Part shown: in pieces, positions 1 through 5,739 of the stretch
How the letters are laid out: each line of letters starts with the position of its first letter
Position numbering within the stretch: position 1 is the first letter of the stretch
Assembly (NCBI GenBank): GCA_034435615.1
Contig: DAOTWZ010000068.1
Span: 1-12,049 of the forward strand
Origin: H17-190 sp034435615
Lineage (GTDB): Bacteria > Chloroflexota > Dehalococcoidia > SM23-28-2 > HRBIN24
Direction of reading: 5' to 3'
DNA: 12,049 nt
Position numbers and translations under genes: made by a program
The notes under the pieces: generated by a model
What the model was told of the DNA's origin: nothing
The model's database searches: none
The model's input: only the letters and a program-made list of their open reading frames with translations

Positions 1-140
1 CTCTCTTCCTCCGGCAGGGCCTGAAGAAAACGCTGCACTCGCGGCCCCTCGCCGGGCTGCATCGGGCGCACGAGCACAGACCGGCTGTCCCGCAGGACGA
101 CGGGCCGGGGATAGCTACTGTTCAGAAGGGTCATCTCCAT
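1..140 (-). CDS. GNAT-family N-acetyltransferase, N-terminal part (runs off left edge)
   Basis: The ATG at 140-138 opens a frame with no stop to base 1 (46 codons plus 2 nt). AGGAGA sits 6 nt upstream of this ATG; a second in-frame ATG follows two codons later. The translated start contains LRDSRSVLVRPMQPGEG followed by VQRFLQALPEEE. This matches the usual first strand and helix of a large GNAT subgroup (pattern LRDGxxVxVRPxxPxD...LxxFFxxLPxE), where the protein goes on to bind acetyl-CoA and acetylate an amine. The acetyl-CoA loop lies outside the window, so substrate and catalytic residues cannot be judged. The first 26 nt overlap the end of the upstream zinc-ribbon gene in another frame, which points to translational coupling in one minus-strand transcript. 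The family call rests on the N-terminus alone. Confidence 0.66.
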   Translation of the reverse strand, partial: MEMTLLNSSYPRPVVLRDSRSVLVRPMQPGEGPRVQRFLQALPEEE

Positions 141-360
141 TCCCGCTCTCCTGTCCCTGGCTGCCCCGCGGCAGCGTCCACACCATGTCCTCCAGACCAG
201 TCTCCTCGGTGGCGTGGCCACAGTGCTCGCACACGTAGTAGGGCCCCCAGTGGTCGCTCCTCCGCCGCATGACGCCCGAGCAGACGGGGCAGCGACGCAT
301 CCTCGGCACGGCAGGCCAAACAGCCTTGCGCCCTCGCTTCGGTACCGTTCGCTGCGCCAT
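115..360 (-). CDS. Small zinc-ribbon protein of unknown function
   Basis: An 81-residue protein starting at the ATG at 360-358, chosen because GGAGG lies 8 nt upstream; a longer reading to 429 has no ribosome site. Residues 1-22 are basic (KRGRK, PRMRR). One zinc ribbon follows: CPVC, then 15 or so residues containing HWGPYY, then CEHC followed by GH. The tail is acidic and polar and probably disordered. Four cysteines in two CxxC knuckles would bind one zinc. I do not recognise a named family, and the fold occurs in nucleic-acid binding proteins and in metal sensors or chaperones. It is transcribed away from the universal stress protein gene and overlaps the GNAT gene by 26 nt. Function is not assigned; the clear ribosome site and intact ribbon make it likely to be a real gene. 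Confidence 0.7.
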   Translation of the reverse strand: MAQRTVPKRGRKAVWPAVPRMRRCPVCSGVMRRRSDHWGPYYVCEHCGHATEETGLEDMVWTLPRGSQGQESGNGDDPSEQ

Positions 361-394
361 AGCCCATCCCTCCAGGGAGACAGTACCTCTCGGC

Positions 395-410
395 CTGGCG
401 CCCTCGCCAG
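395..410. repeat. Inverted repeat CTGGCG-N4-CGCCAG
   Basis: A perfect 6-bp stem with a CCCT loop lies in the 5' leader of the zinc-ribbon gene. It is close to the larger repeat at 416-439, and in the minus-strand RNA the two would form tandem hairpins about 35 nt ahead of the start codon. No U-tract follows. It could be a leader structure or a protein site; nothing in the sequence decides between these. Confidence 0.45.
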
Positions 411-415
411 GGACT

Positions 416-439
416 AAAGACCCATACACACGGGTCTTT
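416..439. promoter_or_regulatory. Perfect 8-bp inverted repeat AAAGACCC-N8-GGGTCTTT between divergent genes
   Basis: The arms are 416-423 and 432-439 with an 8-nt spacer. The site lies between the divergently transcribed zinc-ribbon and universal stress protein genes, so it cannot be a terminator for either. The plausible roles are an operator for a dimeric regulator or a hairpin in the zinc-ribbon leader. The symmetry and position are directly visible; the role is inference. Confidence 0.5.
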
Positions 440-467
440 CGGCCTTACCGTCCCTTCCTAAAGGGCA

Positions 468-496
468 GTGACTGGAAGAGGGAAGATGACTAGTAT
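468..496 (+). promoter_or_regulatory. Candidate sigma-70 type promoter of the universal stress protein gene
   Basis: GTGACT (468-473) and TAGTAT (491-496) are separated by 17 bp, each matching 4 of 6 consensus bases. They lie in the least GC-rich part of the intergenic region. The leader to the ATG would be about 53 nt and would contain the small hairpin at 511-526 (GCGAGG-AAGC-CCTCGC). This is a weak match judged by eye. Confidence 0.33.
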
Positions 497-510
497 TGGC
501 TTATAGGCTG

Positions 511-526
511 GCGAGGAAGCCCTCGC
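511..526 (+). other. Small leader hairpin upstream of the universal stress protein gene
   Basis: GCGAGG, AAGC, CCTCGC form a perfect 6-bp stem with a 4-nt loop, ending 15 nt before the AGGAGG ribosome site at 542-547. It could affect mRNA stability or translation, but no function is demonstrated by the sequence. Confidence 0.3.
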
Positions 527-555
527 TGCCAGACTGAGGACAGGAGGATGAGGAC

Positions 556-1479
556 ATGTTCGAGAAGCTGCTCGTCCCGCTCGACGGCTCCCACCGCTCC
601 GAGGCCGTGCTGCGGCCCGTCTCCACGCTGGCGAGAGCTCTGGGAAGCCAGGTCACGCTGCTGTATGTCTTCGAGGACCCCGCGGTCGATGTCTCTCTGG
701 AGGCAGAGATTGCCCGGGCGGAGGGGCCGGCCGGAGGGGAACGAGAGCGACTGCTGGAACTGGCCCGCCATTACCTGGAGGAGGTGGCGGAGCGACTGCG
801 GAAGCTGGGCGTCTCCTCCCAGGCGGTGGCGATAGCTGGCCGGCCCCACGACGTCATCGCCGACTACGCCCGCCGTGAGGGTCACTCCTTCATCGCCATG
901 GCCAGCCGCGGCCGCGGGCCGCTGCCTGGGCTCATGCTGGGCAGCGTCACCCACCGGGTGCTCCACGCCAGCACGGTGCCGGTGCTGGTGGTGCGGCCCC
1001 GCCGACAGGGCCAGTTCTGGACAGCGCCCCAGAGGTTCAGTCGCATCATGGTGCCGCTGGACGGGTCAGCCCAGTCGGAGGCGGCCCTCCCCTACGCCCA
1101 GGAGCTGGCGCGCCGGCTCGCCCTGCCCGTCTTTCTGTTCCAGGTCATGCCGGTGTCCGCGGAGGTGCCCCTGGGCGCCAGCACCGTCGCCTTCGGTGGA
1201 GAGGAGACATTCGCCCGGGGCGATGCCCTGGCCACCAGCTACCTGGCAGGCGTGGGACGTCGCCTCTCCGAGGCCGGGCTGAGGGTAGACTGGGACGCGG
1301 TGAGGGGCCCGCTGGTGCCCACCATCGTCGAGTGGGTCAACCAGCAGACCGGGACGCTGGTGGTGATGGCCAAGCGCGGCAGGTCCGGCATCGCCGACTG
1401 GATGGGGAGCGTCACCGAGGCGGTCATCCGGCAGGCGCGGGTGGCGGTGATGGTGGTGCCGCCGGGGAAAACCGGCTAG
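556..1479 (+). CDS. Tandem-domain universal stress protein
   Basis: A 307-residue cytoplasmic protein made of two UspA-type domains (about residues 1-150 and 160-305), each opening with the same strand-loop signature (KLLVPLDGS; RIMVPLDGS). UspA domains of the ATP-binding class carry G-x2-G-x9-G(S/T). Domain 1 has the loop SRGRGPLPGLMLGS with alanine in the first glycine position. Domain 2 has KRGRSGIADWMGS, also with alanine first, and only 8 residues between the second glycine and GS. Nucleotide binding may therefore be altered, but the core GR and GS are present. The ATG has AGGAGG 8 nt upstream. The histidine kinase gene begins 47 nt downstream on the same strand, consistent with a stress-response group. 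The family assignment is secure; the stimulus is unknown. Confidence 0.95.
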   Translation: MFEKLLVPLDGSHRSEAVLRPVSTLARALGSQVTLLYVFEDPAVDVSLEAEIARAEGPAGGERERLLELARHYLEEVAERLRKLGVSSQAVAIAGRPHDVIADYARREGHSFIAMASRGRGPLPGLMLGSVTHRVLHASTVPVLVVRPRRQGQFWTAPQRFSRIMVPLDGSAQSEAALPYAQELARRLALPVFLFQVMPVSAEVPLGASTVAFGGEETFARGDALATSYLAGVGRRLSEAGLRVDWDAVRGPLVPTIVEWVNQQTGTLVVMAKRGRSGIADWMGSVTEAVIRQARVAVMVVPPGKTG

Positions 1480-1508
1480 CGTGGCCGCCGGGCAGGCCGC
1501 CCTCCGCG

Positions 1509-1517
1509 TGCTAGAAT
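1509..1517 (+). promoter_or_regulatory. Candidate extended -10 promoter of the histidine kinase gene
   Basis: TGCTAGAAT matches the extended -10 form TGnTATAAT at all but one base. It ends 9 nt before the GTG start of the kinase, so the predicted transcript would begin at or a few bases before the start codon, giving a leaderless or near-leaderless mRNA. No good -35 is visible, which extended -10 promoters can do without. The same TGCTAnnAT form occurs upstream of the dGTPase-like gene. Confidence 0.4.
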
Positions 1518-1526
1518 GGGCGCGGG

Positions 1527-3392
1527 GTGGCCTGGAACGGGATGAGGCTGCAACATCTCCGCTGGATCGGCATCCTGGCGCCGACAGCCTTCCTCTTCGG
1601 CCTGGGGGCGCTTCTGGAGTGGGGGCTGCGGCCTGCTCTGCCCACGCCCTTTCCCTACCTCATCGCCTCCGCCATAGGGACGCTGGGCATCGCCATCTTC
1701 GCCACCGTCATGTTCCTGGCCCTTGAGCGGCTGCAGGCCCAGCTGGTCCGACGCAGTCAGGAGCTGGAGGCCCTCAATGAGGCCGGGATGCTCCTGGCCT
1801 CCGACCTCTCGCTGGACACCCTCTTGCAGCGGCTGGTGGACCTGGCGCGTGAGCTGGTCCCTGCTCACTACGCTGCCCTGAGCGTCCTGGGGCCCAGCGG
1901 GGATATCCAGCGCTTCGTCACCTCTGGCATCCCCGACGAGCAGGTGGCCCTCATCGGCGACCCGCCGAAGGGGCGCGGCCTGCTGGGGATCGTGCTCCGG
2001 GAGGGGGCCACCCTCCGGGTGCACGACATATCGGCCGACCCGCGCAGCGCCGGCTTCCCGTCCCATCATCCGCCCATGAAGAGCCTCCTGGCCGTGCCCA
2101 TCGCCATCGGGGAAAGGGTCATCGGCAGCCTCTATCTGGCCGACCGGCGCGATGGCCGTCCCTTCGACGACCGGGACGAAGGGCTCCTGCGCCTCCTGGC
2201 TGCCTGGGCCAGCATAGCCATGAAGAACGCCGATCTCTACGAACAGGAGCGACAACGGGCGGCGGAGTGGCGCTCCCTCTTCGATCTGGGTCAGGAGATG
2301 ACCGCCTCGCGGGACGTGGAGGAGCTGCTCGACTCGGTGGTGCAGCGCTCGGCCGGGCTGCTGGGGGCGGACGTGGCCGCTCTCCTCTTGCTGGAGCCGG
2401 AGGGGGAGTCCCTCAGGGTGGCCGCCCAGCAGGGGCTCCTTCACGCCCGCAAGGGGGAACGGTTGCCCCTCTCGATCTACGGCCTGCAGCGTGCGGTCAT
2501 GGAGTCCGGGCAACCCCTCGTCGTGGACGAGGCCCGGACAGCGCCCGATGCCGCCCCGGGCACGCGCGCCCTCGTAGAGGAGGAAGGGCTGGCGGCCCTG
2601 GTCATCGTCCCCTTCTCCGTCAAGGGCAACGTGCTGGGGACGCTGACGGTGGGCAGCCGGCGGCCCGTCCGCTTCCGGGAGCGGCAGGTAGAGCTCCTGC
2701 AGGCCTTCGCTAACTGGGCGGCGGTGGCCGTGGAGACGAGACGGCTGTACGAGCGGCTGGAGAGCCTGGCCCGCCTGGAGGAGCGAGAGCGCATCGCCAT
2801 GGATCTGCATGACAGCATCATCCAGTCGCTCTACGCCGGGGGTCTCCTCCTGGAGGACGCCCTGGCCCATCTGACGACGGCCCCCGAAGTGGCCCGGCAG
2901 AGGCTAGAGCGGGCGGCCCAGGGGCTGGACCGCACCATAACGGAGATCCGCAACTACATCTTCGACCTGCGGCCCAGGCTCTCCACGGTGGACGACCTGC
3001 CCGAGGCCCTGGCCACCCTGGCCCGTGAGCTCCAGGTCAACACGCTGGCGGACGTGGCCCTGGAGGTGGACGACCATCTGCCGGCCCTGGACGAGCAGCA
3101 GTCCCTCGCCGTATACCACATCGCCCAGGAGGCCCTGAACAACGTGGCGAAGCATGCCAGGGCCTCCCGCGTGTCCGTCCGCCTCTGGCGGGACGGCCCC
3201 TTCCTCCACCTGGAGGTGAAGGACAACGGCATAGGCTTCGACCCCGAAAGCGCGTCGGACCTGTCCCGACAGGGGTTGCGCAACATGACGGACCGCGCCC
3301 GCAGCATCGGCGCCCACCTGTCGGTGCGCAGCGCGCCGGGCGAGGGCACCTGTGTCTCCCTCAGTCTCCCTCTCACGGAGGTGGAACGGTGA
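1527..3392 (+). CDS. Membrane-anchored GAF-GAF sensor histidine kinase (HisKA_3 / NarL-type partner)
   Basis: A 621-residue kinase. Two hydrophobic helices (about 13-32 and 42-66) with a very short outer loop anchor it, so sensing is probably by the two soluble GAF domains (about 95-235 and 265-405) that follow a short coiled coil. The phosphoacceptor region has ERERIAMDLHDSIIQSLY with H428, the HisKA_3 signature. The ATPase domain shows the N box (N538, N539), G1 DNGIGF (D566) and G2 GLRNM. It should autophosphorylate at H428 and pass phosphate to the regulator whose start overlaps its stop by 4 nt. The start is uncertain: GTG 1527 fits the extended -10 and leaderless reading, while ATG 1542 would remove five residues; neither has a clear ribosome site. 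The ligand (gas, redox cofactor or small molecule) cannot be read from the GAF sequences. Confidence 0.93.
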   Translation: MAWNGMRLQHLRWIGILAPTAFLFGLGALLEWGLRPALPTPFPYLIASAIGTLGIAIFATVMFLALERLQAQLVRRSQELEALNEAGMLLASDLSLDTLLQRLVDLARELVPAHYAALSVLGPSGDIQRFVTSGIPDEQVALIGDPPKGRGLLGIVLREGATLRVHDISADPRSAGFPSHHPPMKSLLAVPIAIGERVIGSLYLADRRDGRPFDDRDEGLLRLLAAWASIAMKNADLYEQERQRAAEWRSLFDLGQEMTASRDVEELLDSVVQRSAGLLGADVAALLLLEPEGESLRVAAQQGLLHARKGERLPLSIYGLQRAVMESGQPLVVDEARTAPDAAPGTRALVEEEGLAALVIVPFSVKGNVLGTLTVGSRRPVRFRERQVELLQAFANWAAVAVETRRLYERLESLARLEERERIAMDLHDSIIQSLYAGGLLLEDALAHLTTAPEVARQRLERAAQGLDRTITEIRNYIFDLRPRLSTVDDLPEALATLARELQVNTLADVALEVDDHLPALDEQQSLAVYHIAQEALNNVAKHARASRVSVRLWRDGPFLHLEVKDNGIGFDPESASDLSRQGLRNMTDRARSIGAHLSVRSAPGEGTCVSLSLPLTEVER

Positions 3393-4060
3393 CCAGGCAA
3401 GACAGCGTGCGGATCCTCATAGTGGACGACCACGAGGTGGTGCGGATGGGCCTGCGCTACCTGTTGGAGCGAGAGCCCGGCTTCGTCGTGGTGGGAGAAG
3501 CGGGAAGCGTGGCAGAGGCGGTGCGCGCCGCCCAGGCCCTCCAGCCCCATGTTGTGGTGATGGACATCCGCCTCCCAGATGGCTCCGGCATCGAGGCCTG
3601 CCGTGAGATCCGGGAGACCAACCCGGAGACGAAGGTCATCATGCTCACCGCCTATGCCGACGACGAGGCCCTCTTCGGCTCCATCATGGCGGGGGCCTCG
3701 GGCTATCTGCTGAAGCAGACGCGCGGCCAGGGCCTGGCCGAGGCGGTGGCCCGGGTGGCCCGGGGAGAGTCCCTCCTGGACCCCAGCGTCACTGGCAAGG
3801 TCCTGGAGCGGATGCGTCGGCTCGCCTCCGGCGAGGGGGACGAGCTGTCCAGCCTCTCCCAGCAAGAGCGGCGCGTCCTGGGGCTGATCGCCGAAGGGAA
3901 GACCAACCGGGAGATAGCCGAGGAGCTCTACCTCTCCGAGAAGACGGTCAAGAACTACGTCTCCAGCATCCTGGCCAAGCTGAACCTGCACCGGCGGTCG
4001 CAGGCGGCCGCCTTCCTCGCCCAGCTCAAGGCCAAGGGCATCAACCCGGACGCCCCCTGA
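3389..4060 (+). CDS. NarL/LuxR-family response regulator
   Basis: A 223-residue two-domain regulator. The receiver has the acidic pair D13/D14, phosphoacceptor D59 in VVMDIRLPDGSG, T87 and K109, so all switch residues are present. After a linker, the LuxR-type helix-turn-helix (about 150-215) reads LSQQERRVLGLIAEGKTNREIAEEL and SEKTVKNYVSSILAKL. It is the cognate partner of the preceding kinase: the GTG start overlaps the kinase stop as GTGA, with GGAGGT 6 nt upstream inside the kinase gene, which implies translational coupling. Phosphorylation should promote dimerisation and DNA binding. Targets are not shown, but the adjacent stress protein and copper oxidase genes are the natural candidates. 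Confidence 0.95.
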   Translation: MTRQDSVRILIVDDHEVVRMGLRYLLEREPGFVVVGEAGSVAEAVRAAQALQPHVVVMDIRLPDGSGIEACREIRETNPETKVIMLTAYADDEALFGSIMAGASGYLLKQTRGQGLAEAVARVARGESLLDPSVTGKVLERMRRLASGEGDELSSLSQQERRVLGLIAEGKTNREIAEELYLSEKTVKNYVSSILAKLNLHRRSQAAAFLAQLKAKGINPDAP

Positions 4061-4468
4061 GGGGCCTACCGTTCGGACAGCTCCTGGCCCAAACCGGCCT
4101 CCTCTTCTCCACCCTGCCCATGGCAAGCCCCGGGCCTGCCGGCAGGTCCTACATGCTTCCCCCTCCCTGGCCCTCTCACCGCGCTCATGCCTAGAAAGTC
4201 CCGTCCCGCATGGGCCAGGGGGCCTGCTCGAGACGTGACCAACGCAGCGCTGCGCGGGTACCGAATGGCCGTAGAGAGAGGCGACCGCTGGCGTCTACAT
4301 TCGACCTGGCAGGGTCAACGGAGAAAGGCGATGCATCGTGGAGGTGACGGGATGATGCCGCGTAATCGTCATCGGCGCTGCAGCGGCCGCCTCTGCTGGC
4401 GACGGGTTCAGGAGACCGCCCCCGCAGCCACAGGTCCGAGCGAGCCCTGATCGGAGGGAGGTGACATC
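4061..4468 (+). other. 408-nt intergenic region upstream of the copper oxidase
   Basis: No convincing gene is present. An 87-codon open frame (4187-4450) is arginine-rich, without a ribosome site or recognisable motif, and is judged spurious. Directly visible elements are a GCCCC-CTGA-GGGGC hairpin spanning the regulator's stop codon (4052-4065), a 12-bp perfect palindrome CCTGCCGGCAGG (4135-4146) and a second, CGCAGCGCTGCG (4243-4254). GTGACC at 4235-4240 lies just before the second palindrome, but no good -10 follows at the right distance. Two 12-bp palindromes are not rare by chance in DNA this GC-rich. The region probably holds the oxidase promoter and leader, which I cannot place. Confidence 0.5.
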
Positions 4469-5476
4469 GTGCCCAGAGTGTTCGGTCGGCTACGACGCGA
4501 GACGGATATCCTTCTGGTGCTGGCCCTGCTCATGGCCGCGGGCATCCTGTCGGCAGGGCTGACGGGATGGCTCATGACGGATCGACTCGCCAGCGCTCAA
4601 CCGGTGCGTGAGTATACGCTGGAGATCGTGCCCACCGATATAGACTACGGTGGCGGCAACATCTGGCACGCCTGGACGTACAAACCGGCTGACGCGCCCA
4701 CCGGCAGCGTCCCCGGGCCCACCCTGTACGCCAACGTAGGGGAGCGGCTCAGGGTCAGGGTGCGCAACCGGCACAATCTGGTCCACAGCTTCCATACCCA
4801 TCTGACCCACTACAGCTTGGAGTCGGACGGGAGCCAGTTGAACACCATCACCGGCCGAGGCGCTGGTGCCATGATCCCGCCTGGCGGCGAATACGTCTAC
4901 GAGTTCGAGCCCCAAGAGCCGGGCATTTACTACTACCACTGCCACTCCGCCGACGGCGGGCTGACTATAAGCCAACACATACACCAGGGGCTCTACGGTG
5001 CGATAATCGTGCGCTCCAAAGACGACCCTCCTATGCAGGAGGAAGTCATCTTCATGGCCGAAACGGGCCATGAGAAGGAGGGCAACGCTGTCCCCTTCTT
5101 CATCATGAACGGGCTGGGCATCCCCGGCGGGGAGCACAAACTGGAGGAGATCTATCACCAGGGCGGCATGCCCGCGGTGGCCGCCCAGCTGGGGAAGACC
5201 GTCCCCACCATCGAGGCCAAAGTGGGCCAGCCTCTCCGGGTCCATGTGATCAACATCGGCGACCAGATCCACTCCTTCCATGTGCACCACGCCAGCCACA
5301 TCTCGGAGACTACTCTCCAGGGACGCCCCTGGCCGGCCAACGTAGTGCCGCTCGTTCCCGGCCAGGCCGAGACTCTGCGCATCACCTTCACCGAGCCTGG
5401 CCTCTGGCTCTTCCACTGCCACGTGGTGCAACACGCCGATGCAGGGATGATCGGCCTCTTCTCGGTGGAGGAGTGA
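4469..5476 (+). CDS. Exported two-domain multicopper oxidase with type-1 ligand sets in both domains
   Basis: A 335-residue protein. The GTG start has GGAGG 7 nt upstream. Residues 14-36 are a hydrophobic segment followed by ASA (41-43), so it is either cleaved as a secretory signal or kept as an anchor; it lacks a proper Tat motif. Two cupredoxin domains follow. Domain 1 has H106, H109, H111, then H157-C158-H159 and H170 with L175. Domain 2 has H268, H271, H273, then H316-C317-H318, H322 and M327. The four HxH units are what a trinuclear cluster at a subunit interface needs, and each domain also has a Cys-His-His type-1 set, with Leu (domain 1) or Met (domain 2) in the axial position. That fits a laccase-like two-domain oxidase rather than a NirK nitrite reductase. 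Likely roles are oxidation of Cu(I), metals or phenols outside the membrane; the substrate is not determined. Confidence 0.9.
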   Translation: MPRVFGRLRRETDILLVLALLMAAGILSAGLTGWLMTDRLASAQPVREYTLEIVPTDIDYGGGNIWHAWTYKPADAPTGSVPGPTLYANVGERLRVRVRNRHNLVHSFHTHLTHYSLESDGSQLNTITGRGAGAMIPPGGEYVYEFEPQEPGIYYYHCHSADGGLTISQHIHQGLYGAIIVRSKDDPPMQEEVIFMAETGHEKEGNAVPFFIMNGLGIPGGEHKLEEIYHQGGMPAVAAQLGKTVPTIEAKVGQPLRVHVINIGDQIHSFHVHHASHISETTLQGRPWPANVVPLVPGQAETLRITFTEPGLWLFHCHVVQHADAGMIGLFSVEE

Positions 5477-5487
5477 GGCGAGACAGC

Positions 5488-5508
5488 CTGCCCTGAGCGG
5501 CCGGGCAG
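5488..5508 (+). terminator. Candidate hairpin terminator of the copper oxidase
   Basis: CTGCCC (5488-5493) and GGGCAG (5503-5508) form a 6-bp stem with a 9-nt loop, beginning 11 nt after the oxidase stop. No T-tract follows, so intrinsic termination would be weak. A longer stem lies immediately downstream. Confidence 0.35.
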
Positions 5509-5527
5509 CTTCATGGACAAGGTCAGA

Positions 5528-5571
5528 GCCGGACGGGCGCCTGGGGACGTCAGCCCTGGGCCCCGTCCGGC
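5528..5571. repeat. 10-bp perfect inverted repeat with 24-nt loop
   Basis: GCCGGACGGG (5528-5537) pairs exactly with CCCGTCCGGC (5562-5571). The 24-nt loop contains the first copy of the 15-bp direct repeat described below. It may be a second terminator stem for the oxidase or a regulatory structure ahead of the Lit-like gene. There is no T-tract. Confidence 0.45.
5543..5557 (+). repeat. Direct repeat copy 1 (GGGGACGTCAGCCCT)
   Basis: This copy matches the 15-mer at 5672-5686 at 14 of 15 positions, 129 bp apart. It sits in the loop of the 5528-5571 inverted repeat. Such a close match within one 263-nt intergenic region is unlikely by chance. A role as an upstream operator paired with the promoter copy is inference. 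Confidence 0.5.
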
Positions 5572-5665
5572 GCCGGCGAGCACCGCCTTCTCTGGGCCAG
5601 GAGCGCGAGGCCGCATCCCCCCGGCCAAGTTACCACGCGGAGCGCGAAAACGGGGCCGGGGGTCG

Positions 5666-5695
5666 TTGACAGGGGGCGTCAGCCCTCCATACGAT
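5666..5695 (+). promoter_or_regulatory. Sigma-70 type promoter of the Lit-like gene
   Basis: A perfect -35 box TTGACA (5666-5671) and a -10 box TACGAT (5690-5695, 4 of 6) are separated by 18 bp. Transcription would start near 5702, about 38 nt before the preferred GTG. This is the best housekeeping-type promoter in the window and shows that the Lit-like gene can be transcribed apart from the oxidase. Confidence 0.6.
5672..5686 (+). promoter_or_regulatory. Direct repeat copy 2 (GGGGGCGTCAGCCCT) in the promoter spacer
   Basis: The second copy begins at the base after the TTGACA box and ends 3 nt before the -10 box, so a protein bound here would cover the promoter core. With one preceding base it has partial dyad symmetry (AGGG at one end, CCCT at the other). 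Confidence 0.5.
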
Positions 5696-5739
5696 TGTCC
5701 CAGAGAGGTTTTTGACCCCCCGTGGCGGCAGGAGCGCGC

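Noticed and set aside
395..439. Known riboswitch class in the zinc-ribbon leader
   Set aside because: Two simple stems are visible, but no conserved core of any riboswitch I can name.
1476..2870. Long minus-strand open frame opposite the histidine kinase
   Set aside because: Shadow of the kinase codons in GC-rich DNA; the plus-strand protein has clear kinase and GAF motifs, the minus frame has none.
4235..4262. MerR-type promoter with a palindrome between -35 and -10 ahead of the copper oxidase
   Set aside because: GTGACC and the 12-bp palindrome are there, but the following hexamer is a poor -10, the spacing is 18 bp and the arms do not resemble a known copper-sensor site.
4187..4450. 87-codon open frame between the response regulator and the oxidase
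   Set aside because: Arginine-rich composition typical of random GC-rich frames, no ribosome site, no recognisable motif; treated as non-coding.
497..4978. 11-bp match TTGGCTTATAG at 497-507 and, inverted, at 4968-4978
   Set aside because: One copy is inside the oxidase coding sequence, and dozens of 11-bp matches are expected by chance in 12 kb.
4469..5476. Copper nitrite reductase NirK
   Set aside because: Four HxH/HCH units and a full type-1 set in domain 2 (H-C-H-x3-H-x4-M) indicate a trinuclear-cluster oxidase; NirK lacks these.
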